Of a stretch of DNA of 64,000 nt, positions 33,408 to 41,681 are shown in pieces. The notes under the pieces were generated by a model. That model ran no database searches. It saw nothing but the letters and a program-made list of their open reading frames with translations, and was not told the DNA's origin. The translations under genes were made by a program, and so were the position numbers. Numbering within the stretch: position 1 is the stretch's first letter; each line of letters starts with the position of its first letter. Source of the stretch: JAJDTQ01 sp963422385 (GTDB taxonomy: Bacteria > Desulfobacterota > Binatia > UBA9968 > JAJDTQ01); the NCBI GenBank assembly GCA_963422385.1, contig OY729432.1, positions 3,782,001 through 3,846,000 of the forward strand. Direction: 5' to 3'.

Positions 33408-33456
33408 CGGCCGGCGCCCGTGCCACCGAGCGCCGGCCGGCAGCAAGCCTGCCGGC
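33408..33456 (+). promoter_or_regulatory. Two overlapping, mutually exclusive hairpins between TctC-like and TctA-like genes
   Basis: CGGCCGGCGC (33408-33417) pairs perfectly with GCGCCGGCCG (33430-33439). GCCGGCAG (33436-33443) pairs with CTGCCGGC (33449-33456) around CAAGC. The two stems share 33436-33439, so only one can form at a time. The position in the 108-bp gap suggests a check on permease expression relative to the binding protein, or mRNA 3'-end protection. No U-tract follows, so these are not classical terminators. Confidence 0.45.
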
Positions 33457-33466
33457 GCCGGATACC

Positions 33467-35425
33467 GTGATGATCGAGGCCGCCTATCAGGGTCTTTTGG
33501 GAATCCTCGAGCCCCAGGCCATGCTGCTGATGGTCGGGGGCGTCCTGCTGAGCAGCGTGTTCGCCGCACTTCCCGGGGTCGGCGTGCTGCTCATCCTCAC
33601 CGTCGTCCTGCCCTTCAGCCTGACCATGAGCCCCTACCACGCCATCGCCTTCCTGCTGGGTATCGGCGCGGTCTCCAACACTGCCAACACCTTCCCCTCG
33701 GTTCTCATCGCCGTGCCCGGCAGCGCCGGTTCCCAGGCCACCATCCTGGACGGCTATCCCATGGCCCGCAAGGGAGAGGCGAAACGGGCCTTCGGCGCGG
33801 CGTTCATGGCCTCGGCGACGGGAGGCGTGCTGGGGGCCATCGTTCTGCTGGCGTCCTTTCCGATCCTGCGCCCGCTGGTGCTGAGCTTCGGCTCCCCGGA
33901 GTTCTTCGTCCTGGTGTTGTGGGGCCTGAGCGCCATCGGCGTCCTCAGCGGCAAGACGCCGGTGAAGGGGCTTCTGGCGGCCATCTTCGGCCTCCTCATC
34001 GCTACCGTGGGGGTGGACGAGAAGACCGCCATCGAACGGTTCTCTCTGGACACCGCGTACCTGTGGGACGGGGTCAACGTCATCCTCATCGGCCTCGGCC
34101 TCTTCGCCGTTCCCGAGCTCATCGACCTGGCGGTTCGGCGAACGAGCATATCCGAGACCGAGGAGCTGGGCACCGGTCTCATGGAGGGCGTCAAGGACGT
34201 GTTCCGCCACTGGTGGCTGGTGGTTCGCTGCAGCACCATCGGCGTGTGGGTGGGCGTGCTTCCGGGCCTGGGCAGCAGCGTTGCCGACTGGTTCGCCTAT
34301 GCCCACGCGGTCCAGACCGAGAAGCACAGCGAACGCTTCGGCACCGGCGACGTGCGCGGAGTGATCGCGCCGGAAAGCTCCAACAACGCCAAGGAAGGCG
34401 GCGCGCTGATTCCCACCATCGCCTTCGGCATCCCGGGCAGCACGTCCCTGGCCATCATGCTCGCGGCTTTCGTCTCCGTGGGCATCCACCCCGGCAGCCG
34501 CATGCTGACCGACCAACTGCACCTGACGCTGGCCATGGTGTGGGTGCTGGTGCTGTCCAATCTCATGGCCACGTCCCTGGCCATGGGCTTTGCCGGCACC
34601 TTCGCCCGGCTTTCGCTGCAGCCCTTCTACGTCATCGTCCCGGTAACCCTGGCGCTCTGCGCCTCGGCGTCGTTCGCGGCCAGCTACGCCCACGAGGACC
34701 TTTATGCTTTCCTGATCTTCTCCGCGGTCGGCTACCTGATGAAGCTGTTCGACTGGCCCCGGCCGCCCGTGCTCGTCGCCGTCGTTCTCGGGTTTCAAAT
34801 GGAGACCTACCTCTGGCTGTCCATTGCAAGATACGACTTCGTCTGGCTGCTGCGACCCTCGGTGCTGCTGTTGCTGGCGCTGGTGGTGTTCACCCTGCTG
34901 CTGCCGGCCATCCGAAAACGGCGCGAGAGGAAGCAGGAAAATACCCCGGCCGCGCCGGTGGAAGATCCCCGGCTATGCGCCGGCAACAGCCTGTTCACGC
35001 TCTGCTTCGTAGCGCTCCTGGCATGGGCCGTGAGCCTGTCGCTGGACTGGCCGCTGCGGAGCGCGCTCATCGTCTATTCCCTGGCGGGGGTGGGCATCCC
35101 CTTGGCGCTGTTGCAGATCGTTCTGGACGTTCTCCGGATTCGAAAGTGGCGGAGCGCCGGCACTGCCCCGGCCATCGTACTCGACAAGGTCCGCCGCACG
35201 GCGGAAACCCTTCTCTGGGTTGCGGCCCTCGTGGGCAGCATTATTCTCATCGGTTTCCACGTGACCCTGCCGTTGTTCACCGCCGGCTATGCCCTCACCT
35301 ACGGCGCCCGCTGGCGCGTGGCCATTCTGTTGGCCGCATTGACGGAAGGCTACCTGTTACTGGTCTTCGACGAGCTGTTGCACGTCCTGTGGCCGGAACC
35401 CCTTCTTTTGTCGAGTTGGAGCTGA
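33467..35425 (+). CDS. Tripartite tricarboxylate transporter permease TctA fused to a TctB-like domain
   Basis: The first 490 or so residues are TctA: LEPQAMLLMVGGVLLSSVFAALPGVGVLL, IAFLLGIGAVSNTANTFPSVLIAVPGSAGSQATILDGYPM, SSNNAKEGGALIPTIAFGIPGSTSLAIML and the following helices. Then a charged linker (RKRRERKQENTPAAP) leads into about 150 residues with four further helices, resembling the small TctB subunit that is normally a separate gene. At 652 residues it is longer than plain TctA proteins of about 500. The fusion would supply both membrane parts of the secondary transporter. It follows the binding-protein gene after a 108-bp gap with hairpins. Confidence 0.88.
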   Translation: MMIEAAYQGLLGILEPQAMLLMVGGVLLSSVFAALPGVGVLLILTVVLPFSLTMSPYHAIAFLLGIGAVSNTANTFPSVLIAVPGSAGSQATILDGYPMARKGEAKRAFGAAFMASATGGVLGAIVLLASFPILRPLVLSFGSPEFFVLVLWGLSAIGVLSGKTPVKGLLAAIFGLLIATVGVDEKTAIERFSLDTAYLWDGVNVILIGLGLFAVPELIDLAVRRTSISETEELGTGLMEGVKDVFRHWWLVVRCSTIGVWVGVLPGLGSSVADWFAYAHAVQTEKHSERFGTGDVRGVIAPESSNNAKEGGALIPTIAFGIPGSTSLAIMLAAFVSVGIHPGSRMLTDQLHLTLAMVWVLVLSNLMATSLAMGFAGTFARLSLQPFYVIVPVTLALCASASFAASYAHEDLYAFLIFSAVGYLMKLFDWPRPPVLVAVVLGFQMETYLWLSIARYDFVWLLRPSVLLLLALVVFTLLLPAIRKRRERKQENTPAAPVEDPRLCAGNSLFTLCFVALLAWAVSLSLDWPLRSALIVYSLAGVGIPLALLQIVLDVLRIRKWRSAGTAPAIVLDKVRRTAETLLWVAALVGSIILIGFHVTLPLFTAGYALTYGARWRVAILLAALTEGYLLLVFDELLHVLWPEPLLLSSWS

Positions 35426-35520
35426 CGGCCGTTGGGCCATCGCGCGTTTCGTAGTAAATTCCTGCCAAGTCCGGCAAACGGTTCCTCAAGAGCCGTCAAA
35501 CGAAAGGAAACGCCCGGCTG

Positions 35521-35763
35521 ATGGCTACCAAGCGACGACCGCGCAAGAGGAGGCGGAAGGGCCGCCGCGCCTGGCTCCTGATCCCCGTCATCATTCTGGC
35601 AGCGATGATGGGATGGCTTTACCGGAACGAGATCATGGATTTCGCAAGCTTCCGCTTCAAGGGAATCGACTTCACCCGGCCGCTCGGGAAGAGTCCCGCG
35701 CGCGACGGACGGGTAACGGAGAAAGAACGAAAGGAACTGGAGAAGATTCTCGAGAGTCGATGA
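35521..35763 (+). CDS. Small basic single-span membrane protein, unrecognised
   Basis: The 80-residue frame begins with a highly basic stretch (KRRPRKRRRKGRR), then a transmembrane helix at about 20-33 (WLLIPVIILAAMMGWL), then a charged tail ending EKERKELEKILESR. The positive-inside rule puts the N-terminus in the cytoplasm and the tail in the periplasm. GAAAGGAAA lies about ten bases upstream of the ATG. I do not recognise the family. The gene is convergent with the amidohydrolase, 36 bp apart. Confidence 0.55.
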   Translation: MATKRRPRKRRRKGRRAWLLIPVIILAAMMGWLYRNEIMDFASFRFKGIDFTRPLGKSPARDGRVTEKERKELEKILESR

Positions 35764-35799
35764 ACCCGGGAATCTCCTCCGCCCCCTGTTCCGGCGGGC

Positions 35800-36879
35800 T
35801 TACATCCCGGTGGGCAGGTTGTAGAAGCGCTCGGCGTTGCGGGACAGCACCGCGGTCTTGTCTTCCTCGGTGAGCTCCTCGCTCTCGATCACCTCGCCCA
35901 GCTCTTCCTTGCAGAACTCGTTGTTCACCTCGTGGGGAAAGTCCGAGGAGTAGACCCACGGCTTGTTCCCCACCATCTTGATGGCGTGGGCCAGGTCAGG
36001 CTCGTGCCCCTCGCAGCCCACGAAGATCCGGCCGTCCTCGATGTGCCGCTTCACATATTGGCTGACACTCTCGCCTTTCTCGAGCTGCAGGAACTCGCCG
36101 CGCGGGTCGTGCTGGATGTGGGTCTCGTAGGAACGATCGAAGCGCTCCAGGCACATCAACAGCCAGGCCACGCCCCCTTCCAGAAAACCGATGCGCAGGT
36201 TGGGGTACTTGTCGAAGATACCGTTGAAAACGATGCCGCCGAAGGAGATCATCTGCCCGAAGGGATGGCCCAGCGCGTGGACCGGGGCATACGGATGGAG
36301 GTCATCCATACCCAGGTTCTCGTGGGCCCCGCCATGGATGCCCAGGCAGCAGCCCAGCCGGTTGGCTTCCTCGTAGATGGGCCAATAGTATTTGTGGCCC
36401 AGGTGCAACTGGATTCCCGTGGACGGCAGCATGGCACCGCACATTCCCAGGTCCTCCACCGCCCGGCGCAGTTCCTTCACCGCCTCCTCCGGCTCCTGCA
36501 GCGGGATCAGCGCCACGGCCTGGAATCTCGGACTCTTGTGGATGTAGTTCTCGGCGATCCAGTCATTGTAGGACCGCGCCAGGTCGATGGCCCAGTCCTG
36601 GCTCACCACCTTGCCGTAGGACAGGCCCACCGTGGGGTAGAGAACCGTCCGGTCGATGCCCACGTCCTCCAGGAACTCCACCCAGCCGTCGAAGCCCACC
36701 TGCTGGAACGAGCCCTCCGGGAGCTGATGGGCGTTGGCGGAATGCAGGTGGTCCAGCGGCGGAAACGGGTTGGACCAGCGCATCTGCTGTTGCACCGCCT
36801 TCGGAAACCGGCCCGTGATGGCCTCCATGTCCTCCACGACGTGGCCGTCACCGTCAATGATCTGGTACTTGCTTGCCAT
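35800..36879 (-). CDS. Amidohydrolase family 2 (ACMSD-like metal-dependent hydrolase/decarboxylase)
   Basis: The 359-residue protein has the TIM-barrel amidohydrolase-2 signatures. IDGDGHVVED at the N-terminus stands for the metal-binding strand 1 motif, GIHGG near residue 190 gives a His ligand, and YSSDFPHEVN near 315 holds the conserved Asp. Proteins of this type hydrolyse or decarboxylate aromatic and other carboxylates, as in ACMSD and gamma-resorcylate decarboxylase. Substrate is unknown. RTVLYPTVGLSYGKV is common in environmental homologues. It is divergent from the alpha/beta hydrolase across a 252-bp gap (36880-37131) that holds no gene I can see and should contain the promoters of both. 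Confidence 0.88.
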   Translation of the reverse strand: MASKYQIIDGDGHVVEDMEAITGRFPKAVQQQMRWSNPFPPLDHLHSANAHQLPEGSFQQVGFDGWVEFLEDVGIDRTVLYPTVGLSYGKVVSQDWAIDLARSYNDWIAENYIHKSPRFQAVALIPLQEPEEAVKELRRAVEDLGMCGAMLPSTGIQLHLGHKYYWPIYEEANRLGCCLGIHGGAHENLGMDDLHPYAPVHALGHPFGQMISFGGIVFNGIFDKYPNLRIGFLEGGVAWLLMCLERFDRSYETHIQHDPRGEFLQLEKGESVSQYVKRHIEDGRIFVGCEGHEPDLAHAIKMVGNKPWVYSSDFPHEVNNEFCKEELGEVIESEELTEEDKTAVLSRNAERFYNLPTGM

Positions 36880-37131
36880 GGGTAACCTCCTGGTTGGCCC
36901 GGATTGTAGAGGGAGCCGGCGCCGTCTCGATACGAATCATTGCCCTAGCGTCGGCATCGCCCGTTCCGGGTATTAACTTGCTCCGTGGGCATTGTCAAGA
37001 AAATCGCGGGCGCCAACGTCTCCCGGCAAGCGGGGGCCGGAGATCCCGGTACAGGACACTCGGCGCGTCCGGGATGGTCGCCTCTACCGGCAACTCGTGG
37101 TATGGACCGTTATCAAACGGAGGGCCCTTGA

Positions 37132-38427
37132 ATGACGGAACCAACCGGCGCTTGGTCGCCGCCCAAAACCATTCCCCGTCCCGAGGTCGTCAGGTTGTCC
37201 CAGGAGACCCTCGCCCTGCCCGATCTTCCGGTCGGGAACCGCGAAGACATCTTTCGGATTCAGGCCCTGGACATGGACTGGGATATCGGGACCATGACCT
37301 ACGAGCCCGAGGATCCCGCCCGGGTTCCGAAGGCCCCGGACGGAAGGCAGGCCGGCATCTTCCTGCTGCACGGCGGCACGTCGGACTACAAATCATTGGA
37401 GCCGGTGGCCCGGATGCTGGCCGCCAGGTTCGGCTTCAAAGTCACGCTAATGACCTTTCCCGGGCGCCTGTACCTGCTGGACCCCTCCCGGGACTGGCCC
37501 GGCGACACCCTCGAGCCCGACGGCACCGGCCGAACGCCGCTATGGACCCGGGAGACTCGCATCACCCCCGACCAGTACGAGGTGGCCCGGGATGAGGCCC
37601 GCCGCGCCAGCTACGGCACCGTCATCTCACTGGCGGCCCGTGAGGGAACCGAGTTCCATTACCGCATGGCCGCCTGGCCCGTGGCCTTCGAGGAAGCGCT
37701 GCGGGAGACGTGCCGGCGTGAGTTCCCCGAATCCGAATACGCGCTGTACGTCCACGGCCACTCCACCGGAGGACCCTTCGCCATGATCACCGCGCAACGG
37801 GTGGCCAACGTCGCCGGCGTGCTGGGATACGGCTCATCGACGTTCGCGTACATCTACACCGCGGTCACCGGCGACCGGTGGGAGTTTCCCTTCAACCATC
37901 TGCGTCTCCGGACTTGGCGCGATACCGCCCGTTACCTCTACGAAGGGCTGAAGGACAAGGGCTACGGGCTGCCCATGCTGATGGAGCTCACGATGGAGAA
38001 ATGGGAGGTGGGCAGGAAACGAGCCAATTTCAAGGCCGAGGACTTCGTGCACAAAAACGGTGCCGCCGCGCTGGAACAGGCCGCCCGCGTCACCGCCCGG
38101 CGCCTCGGGATGGGACCCGCGGACGAGGAGCGGCTGGTCGGCCGCTATCTTGGCTACCTGCGAGAGCTCTCCGGCCCCGATGCCAAGCCGGTTCCGGGCG
38201 TGCTCTCGCTTCATGGACTGGACGACGACACCGTCACACTGGAACGGTGCCGGAGCTCCCTGTCCTTGTACGCAGCCATGGACCCGGCGCCCAAGGTCGC
38301 CTGCGTCTCCCTGGGCGCCGGGGTCCACACGTGGGGCCTCACCGATGAGGAACTCCCGCGCGGCATCGTACCCCCGGTATGCCGGCTCTGGCACGACGCC
38401 ATCGTCGGAGGTTACTTCACGCCCTGA
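37132..38427 (+). CDS. Alpha/beta hydrolase fold protein
   Basis: The nucleophile elbow GHSTGG lies near residue 205 (YALYVHGHSTGGPFAM) and a central LLHGGTSDYKSLEPVARML near 84 forms the oxyanion-side loop of alpha/beta hydrolases. The closing GAGVHTWGLTDEE probably provides the catalytic His, and VLSLHGLDDDTVTLER the acidic residue. At 431 residues it is longer than typical 280-300-residue members, with an inserted cap region (residues 115-170 and 235-320). Whether it is an esterase, amidase or thioesterase cannot be told. ATG 37132 is preceded by a GGAGGG stretch. It is followed 49 bp later by lipA. Confidence 0.85.
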   Translation: MTEPTGAWSPPKTIPRPEVVRLSQETLALPDLPVGNREDIFRIQALDMDWDIGTMTYEPEDPARVPKAPDGRQAGIFLLHGGTSDYKSLEPVARMLAARFGFKVTLMTFPGRLYLLDPSRDWPGDTLEPDGTGRTPLWTRETRITPDQYEVARDEARRASYGTVISLAAREGTEFHYRMAAWPVAFEEALRETCRREFPESEYALYVHGHSTGGPFAMITAQRVANVAGVLGYGSSTFAYIYTAVTGDRWEFPFNHLRLRTWRDTARYLYEGLKDKGYGLPMLMELTMEKWEVGRKRANFKAEDFVHKNGAAALEQAARVTARRLGMGPADEERLVGRYLGYLRELSGPDAKPVPGVLSLHGLDDDTVTLERCRSSLSLYAAMDPAPKVACVSLGAGVHTWGLTDEELPRGIVPPVCRLWHDAIVGGYFTP

Positions 38428-38476
38428 ACCAACGCCCGGTGGCCTTTTCCCGGCACGCGGGCTAGTCTGGAAGTTG

Positions 38477-39367
38477 ATGTTCGACGCACGCCCGCAGGCG
38501 GGACACAAGCCGCCTTGGCTGAAGGTCCGACTACCTTCCGGGGCCGGCTACAACCGCCTCAAGGACAACTTCCGCGGGTTGAAGCTGCACTCGGTGTGCG
38601 AGGAGGCGCGCTGCCCCAATCTGGCCGAGTGCTGGCAATCCGGCACCGCCACCATCATGATCCTCGGGGACGTCTGCACCCGCGGGTGCCGTTTCTGTGC
38701 CGTCAAGACCGCCAAGGCCGGCACTCCCGTGGACCTGGACGAGCCCGGACGCGTGGCGGAAGCCCTGGCTCGAATGGATCTCCGCTACGTCGTCATCACC
38801 TCCGTCGACCGCGACGACCTGGAAGACGGGGGCGCCGGGATCTTTGCAGATACCATCCGTGAGACCCGGCGCCGCTGCCCAGACCTGATCATGGAGACGC
38901 TGATCCCGGACTTCCGCGGCGACGTCCGCGCACTCGCGAAGGTCGTGGAGGCCGCACCGCAGGTCATCGGCCAGAACATCGAGACCGTCCAACGCCTCAC
39001 CCGCTACGCCCGTGACCGGCGCTGCGGTTACGAGCAGACGCTGGAGGTCCTCGCCAACGTCAAGGGCCTGTCCCCCCGCATCTACACCAAGAGCGCCCTT
39101 CTATTGGGTCTTGGCGAAACAGCCGACGAGGTCCTGGCCACCATGCGGGACCTGCGTGATCGGGACGTGGACATCCTCACCCTGGGCCAGTACCTCCAGC
39201 CTACAAAGAAGCACGTTCCCGTGGCCGAGTTCCTGCACCCGAACCGTTTTCGCGACTACGAAGAACAAGGCCTGCAGCTCGGCTTCCGATACGTCGCCGC
39301 CGGTCCCATGGTGCGGAGCTCGTACAAGGCGGCGGAATTCTTCGTGGAAAAGATGCTCGCGGGCTAG
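38477..39367 (+). CDS. lipA: Lipoyl synthase
   Basis: LipA is a radical-SAM enzyme that inserts two sulfur atoms into octanoyl chains on lipoyl-domain proteins. The radical-SAM cluster is held by CTRGCRFC (DVCTRGCRFCAVKT), and the auxiliary sacrificial cluster by CEEARCPNLAEC. Later signatures are MILGDVC, ITSVDRDDLEDGGA, ETLIPDFRGD, NIETVQRLT, SALLLGLGETADEV, LTLGQYLQPTKKH and VAAGPMVRSSYKA. The RSSY serine is a ligand of the auxiliary cluster. The ATG 38477 start gives 296 residues. The stop TAG is contributed by the palindromic element that directly follows. No lipB is in view. Confidence 0.96.
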   Translation: MFDARPQAGHKPPWLKVRLPSGAGYNRLKDNFRGLKLHSVCEEARCPNLAECWQSGTATIMILGDVCTRGCRFCAVKTAKAGTPVDLDEPGRVAEALARMDLRYVVITSVDRDDLEDGGAGIFADTIRETRRRCPDLIMETLIPDFRGDVRALAKVVEAAPQVIGQNIETVQRLTRYARDRRCGYEQTLEVLANVKGLSPRIYTKSALLLGLGETADEVLATMRDLRDRDVDILTLGQYLQPTKKHVPVAEFLHPNRFRDYEEQGLQLGFRYVAAGPMVRSSYKAAEFFVEKMLAG

Positions 39368-39531
39368 GAGCCTGACCGAGTAAAGCAGGAATCTACTGCG
39401 AGGGAGGGAAATGGAGGCCATTTGCGGTTGGATTTTCGTCGAATATTCCCGATATTCTCCTCGAATCCGCCCTCAAATGGCCTCCATTTCCCTCCCTCTC
39501 GCTACCATTCGCTTACTCGGACAGGCTCCTA
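39365..39531. repeat. 167-bp palindromic MITE-like element whose ends form both flanking stop codons
   Basis: The left end starts TAGGAGCCTGACCGAGTAA. The right end, read on the minus strand from 39531, starts TAGGAGCCTGTCCGAGTAA. Internal arms GAGGGAGGGAAATGGAGGCC (39400-39419) recur inverted near 39476-39496. The outer TA at each side could be a TA target duplication, as left by IS630/mariner-type elements. The lipA stop TAG (39365-39367) and the M24 peptidase stop TAG (39531-39529) are both the element's terminal TAG. It contains no gene. The long palindrome may also end transcription from both sides. Confidence 0.8.
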
Positions 39532-40704
39532 GGCCGGAACCAGTTCCGGCTCCATGGGGTAGGTGGAGAGGATCTCGGCGCCGTCGCCGGTGACCCGGAG
39601 CAGGTGCTCGAGCTTCACCGGGTGATGGTTGATCTCCAGGGCGACGATCATGTTTTCTTCCAGCGAGAGCCGGTACTCCGGCGGGTCGAAGCCCCGGAGC
39701 CAGGGCGCCTCGTAGATGCACATGCCCACGCCGTGAAAGCCGTCGAGGCCCGGGAGGCGAGACGTCGAGGTCCGGCCGAAGCGCTCGAACAGGGCGGTGC
39801 ACGGACCGGGACGGATATGACCGATGGCCTCCTGCAGCGTGGAGTATGCCTCGGCGTAACGGTCCCTGTCCGCCTTGGAGGGGGTGCCGTGGCAGAACGT
39901 CCGGGCGAAGTCGCTGTAGTAGCCGCCGGGGCCGGACACGGTGGCGTCGCAGATGACCAGATCGCCCTCGGTCATCACCAGGTCCATGCCCATGGGCTCG
40001 CGATGCGGCCGTATCGCCATCCGTGACGAATCGAAGATCGAGATGAACTCGCTGCCGGCCTCGAAACCCTGCTCCAGCAGGTATTCGAGCATCATGCGGC
40101 TCAGCCGTTCCTCCAGCACCGGCGGCTTGCGGATGGCCTCCCGCACCAGATCATAGCCGCCCTCCTTGGCGCGGCTGGTCCAGCGGATGAGCTGCACCTC
40201 GTCCGGCGTCTTCACCTGGCGCGCTTCACCCAGCGCCGGGAGCGCGTCCAACACCGCGAAGCCCTTGTTTCGGAGGAGATCCACAGCGGTAAGACATAGC
40301 GCGTCGACCCCTACCCGCTCCCCCGCCAGGCCCATCTGTGCCAGCCCGTCCGCCACGAGGTCGACGAAGTGGTCGGTGGCCACCGGCGGCCGCATACCGA
40401 ACATGTAGGACCCGAAGCCCCGAACCGGAACCGCCTTCTTGAGCCCGGCGGCGCGCTCGCTGCCGAACAGCCGCTCATACACCACCGGCTCGCCGTCGGC
40501 CGGCACGAGCACGAAGCGCTGCACCCCCGTGGCGCGTAGATTGAGCCACAACACCGTATTGGTGGCGTAGCGGATGTTCAACGGGTCCGTCAGCAGCAGC
40601 GCGCTCAGGTCGCGGGCGCGCATGATGCCCTGCAGCCGGCTCAGACGATCGGTCCTGAGCCGCTCGACGTCCACACCGAACGGCGACAAGTCAACATGAA
40701 ACAT
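39529..40704 (-). CDS. M24-family Xaa-Pro aminopeptidase / creatinase-like protein
   Basis: The protein has the two-domain layout of prolidases. The creatinase N-terminal domain occupies residues 1-155 (LLTDPLNIRYATN). The pita-bread domain has metal-ligand segments: LVICDATVSGPGGYYSDFARTF with two Asp, DGFHGVGMCIYEAPWL with His and Glu, and LEENMIVALEINHHP with the last Glu. The length of 391 residues fits. Members hydrolyse Xaa-Pro peptides, creatine or dimethylsulfoniopropionate-like substrates, so the substrate is open. It is the last gene of a minus-strand cluster, 24 bp after the nitrile hydratase alpha gene, and ends inside a palindromic element. Confidence 0.87.
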   Translation of the reverse strand: MFHVDLSPFGVDVERLRTDRLSRLQGIMRARDLSALLLTDPLNIRYATNTVLWLNLRATGVQRFVLVPADGEPVVYERLFGSERAAGLKKAVPVRGFGSYMFGMRPPVATDHFVDLVADGLAQMGLAGERVGVDALCLTAVDLLRNKGFAVLDALPALGEARQVKTPDEVQLIRWTSRAKEGGYDLVREAIRKPPVLEERLSRMMLEYLLEQGFEAGSEFISIFDSSRMAIRPHREPMGMDLVMTEGDLVICDATVSGPGGYYSDFARTFCHGTPSKADRDRYAEAYSTLQEAIGHIRPGPCTALFERFGRTSTSRLPGLDGFHGVGMCIYEAPWLRGFDPPEYRLSLEENMIVALEINHHPVKLEHLLRVTGDGAEILSTYPMEPELVPA

Positions 40705-40728
40705 GGCGGCTCCTTGTCAGGGTCGTCA

Positions 40729-41358
40729 TCACGGAACGGAGGGCAAGGCGTCCATCACCCCGATCATGCTGTCGCGGGTCACCAGCTTCTCAAGCTCCTC
40801 GACGGTGAGATTCCCGGTGCCGGCCGGGCGCGCCGGGATCACCAGATAACGCATGTCCGCGGTGCTGTCGTGCACCCGGATCTCCACGTCGTCGGGCGCC
40901 TCCAGACCGAACTCCCGCATCACCCCTCTCGGATCGTTCACCGCCCGCTTGCGATAGTTGAAGCTCTTGTACCAGTCCGGTGGCCGCCCAAGTATGGGAC
41001 GCGGATAACAGGAGCACAAGGTACACACCACCATATGGCGGACCCGGTCCGTGTTCTCCAGGATCACGAACTCGTTCAATGTGGTGGCGTCGATGCCCAT
41101 TTCGGCGCATCCCTTCTTGGGATCGGCCATGAGGCGGGCCTTGAAATCGGAGTCCGTCCAGGCCCGGGCCACCAGCCTGGCGCCGTTGGCCGGGGTCCTG
41201 GATTCGGTAAGGTCCGCCTGCTGCCGGATGTCTTCCTCGGTCACGACACCCTTCTCGATGAGGATGTCGCGCATGGCGTACACCCGTTTGGCCCAGTGGC
41301 TCAGCTCGTGCCTGGGGCCCGCTTCATGTTGTTCTTCCGGACCGTGCTCGTGTGCCAT
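40729..41358 (-). CDS. Nitrile hydratase alpha-type / thiocyanate hydrolase gamma-type subunit
   Basis: The metal claw VCTLCSCYPRPILG near residues 109-122 has the three cysteines of nitrile hydratase, with Thr after the first Cys as in cobalt-type enzymes. The following WYKSFNYRKRAVNDPRGVMREFG is the expected helix. The start ATG 41358 is preceded by AGGAGGA and gives 209 residues. Nitrile hydratase adds water to nitriles to make amides; thiocyanate hydrolase has a related gamma subunit. In this cluster the beta part is encoded by two genes, as in thiocyanate hydrolase, so either enzyme is possible. It follows the beta C-half by 17 bp. Confidence 0.88.
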   Translation of the reverse strand: MAHEHGPEEQHEAGPRHELSHWAKRVYAMRDILIEKGVVTEEDIRQQADLTESRTPANGARLVARAWTDSDFKARLMADPKKGCAEMGIDATTLNEFVILENTDRVRHMVVCTLCSCYPRPILGRPPDWYKSFNYRKRAVNDPRGVMREFGLEAPDDVEIRVHDSTADMRYLVIPARPAGTGNLTVEELEKLVTRDSMIGVMDALPSVP

Positions 41359-41375
41359 TGTTCCTCCTGACGGGC

Positions 41376-41681
41376 TCAGGCTCCAGCCTCCGGGGCAGGC
41401 TCCAGCCAATGCTCGAAAATATCGACGAAAACCTTGTCCGGGCTGACGGCGTCATAACCGTCCCACACGTCCCTCTGGTGGAAGCCCACCAGGTAGAGCC
41501 GGACCCGCGGCAGGCCGTCGCCTCCGTGCCCCAGGGATTCCGGGTTGCGGAACTCCCCGTGGCACCGCTCCACCCATCCCGTCTTTCCCTTGATGTAGAA
41601 CGGTGTACGCACGTGGCCCGGCTTGAAGTGGGACTTCACCCGGACCGCCTGGCCGTCGTTGAAATCCGTGTCCCGGCTCAC
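41376..41681 (-). CDS. Nitrile hydratase beta-like, C-terminal half (separate subunit)
   Basis: The 101-residue protein starts MSRDTDFNDGQAVRVKSHF and holds RTPFYIKGKTGWVERCHGEFRNPE and RVRLYLVGF, which correspond to the SH3-like C-terminal domain of nitrile hydratase beta. Its ATG overlaps the stop of the N-half gene as ATGA, so this is a stable gene split rather than a frameshift. In thiocyanate hydrolase the same domain is the separate alpha subunit. The domain packs against the metal subunit and helps form the active-site entrance. Confidence 0.82.
   Translation of the reverse strand: MSRDTDFNDGQAVRVKSHFKPGHVRTPFYIKGKTGWVERCHGEFRNPESLGHGGDGLPRVRLYLVGFHQRDVWDGYDAVSPDKVFVDIFEHWLEPAPEAGA

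Noticed and set aside
41678..41681. Frameshift between the two nitrile hydratase beta halves
   Set aside because: Each half has its own proper start and stop with an ATGA overlap, as in natural split-subunit enzymes.
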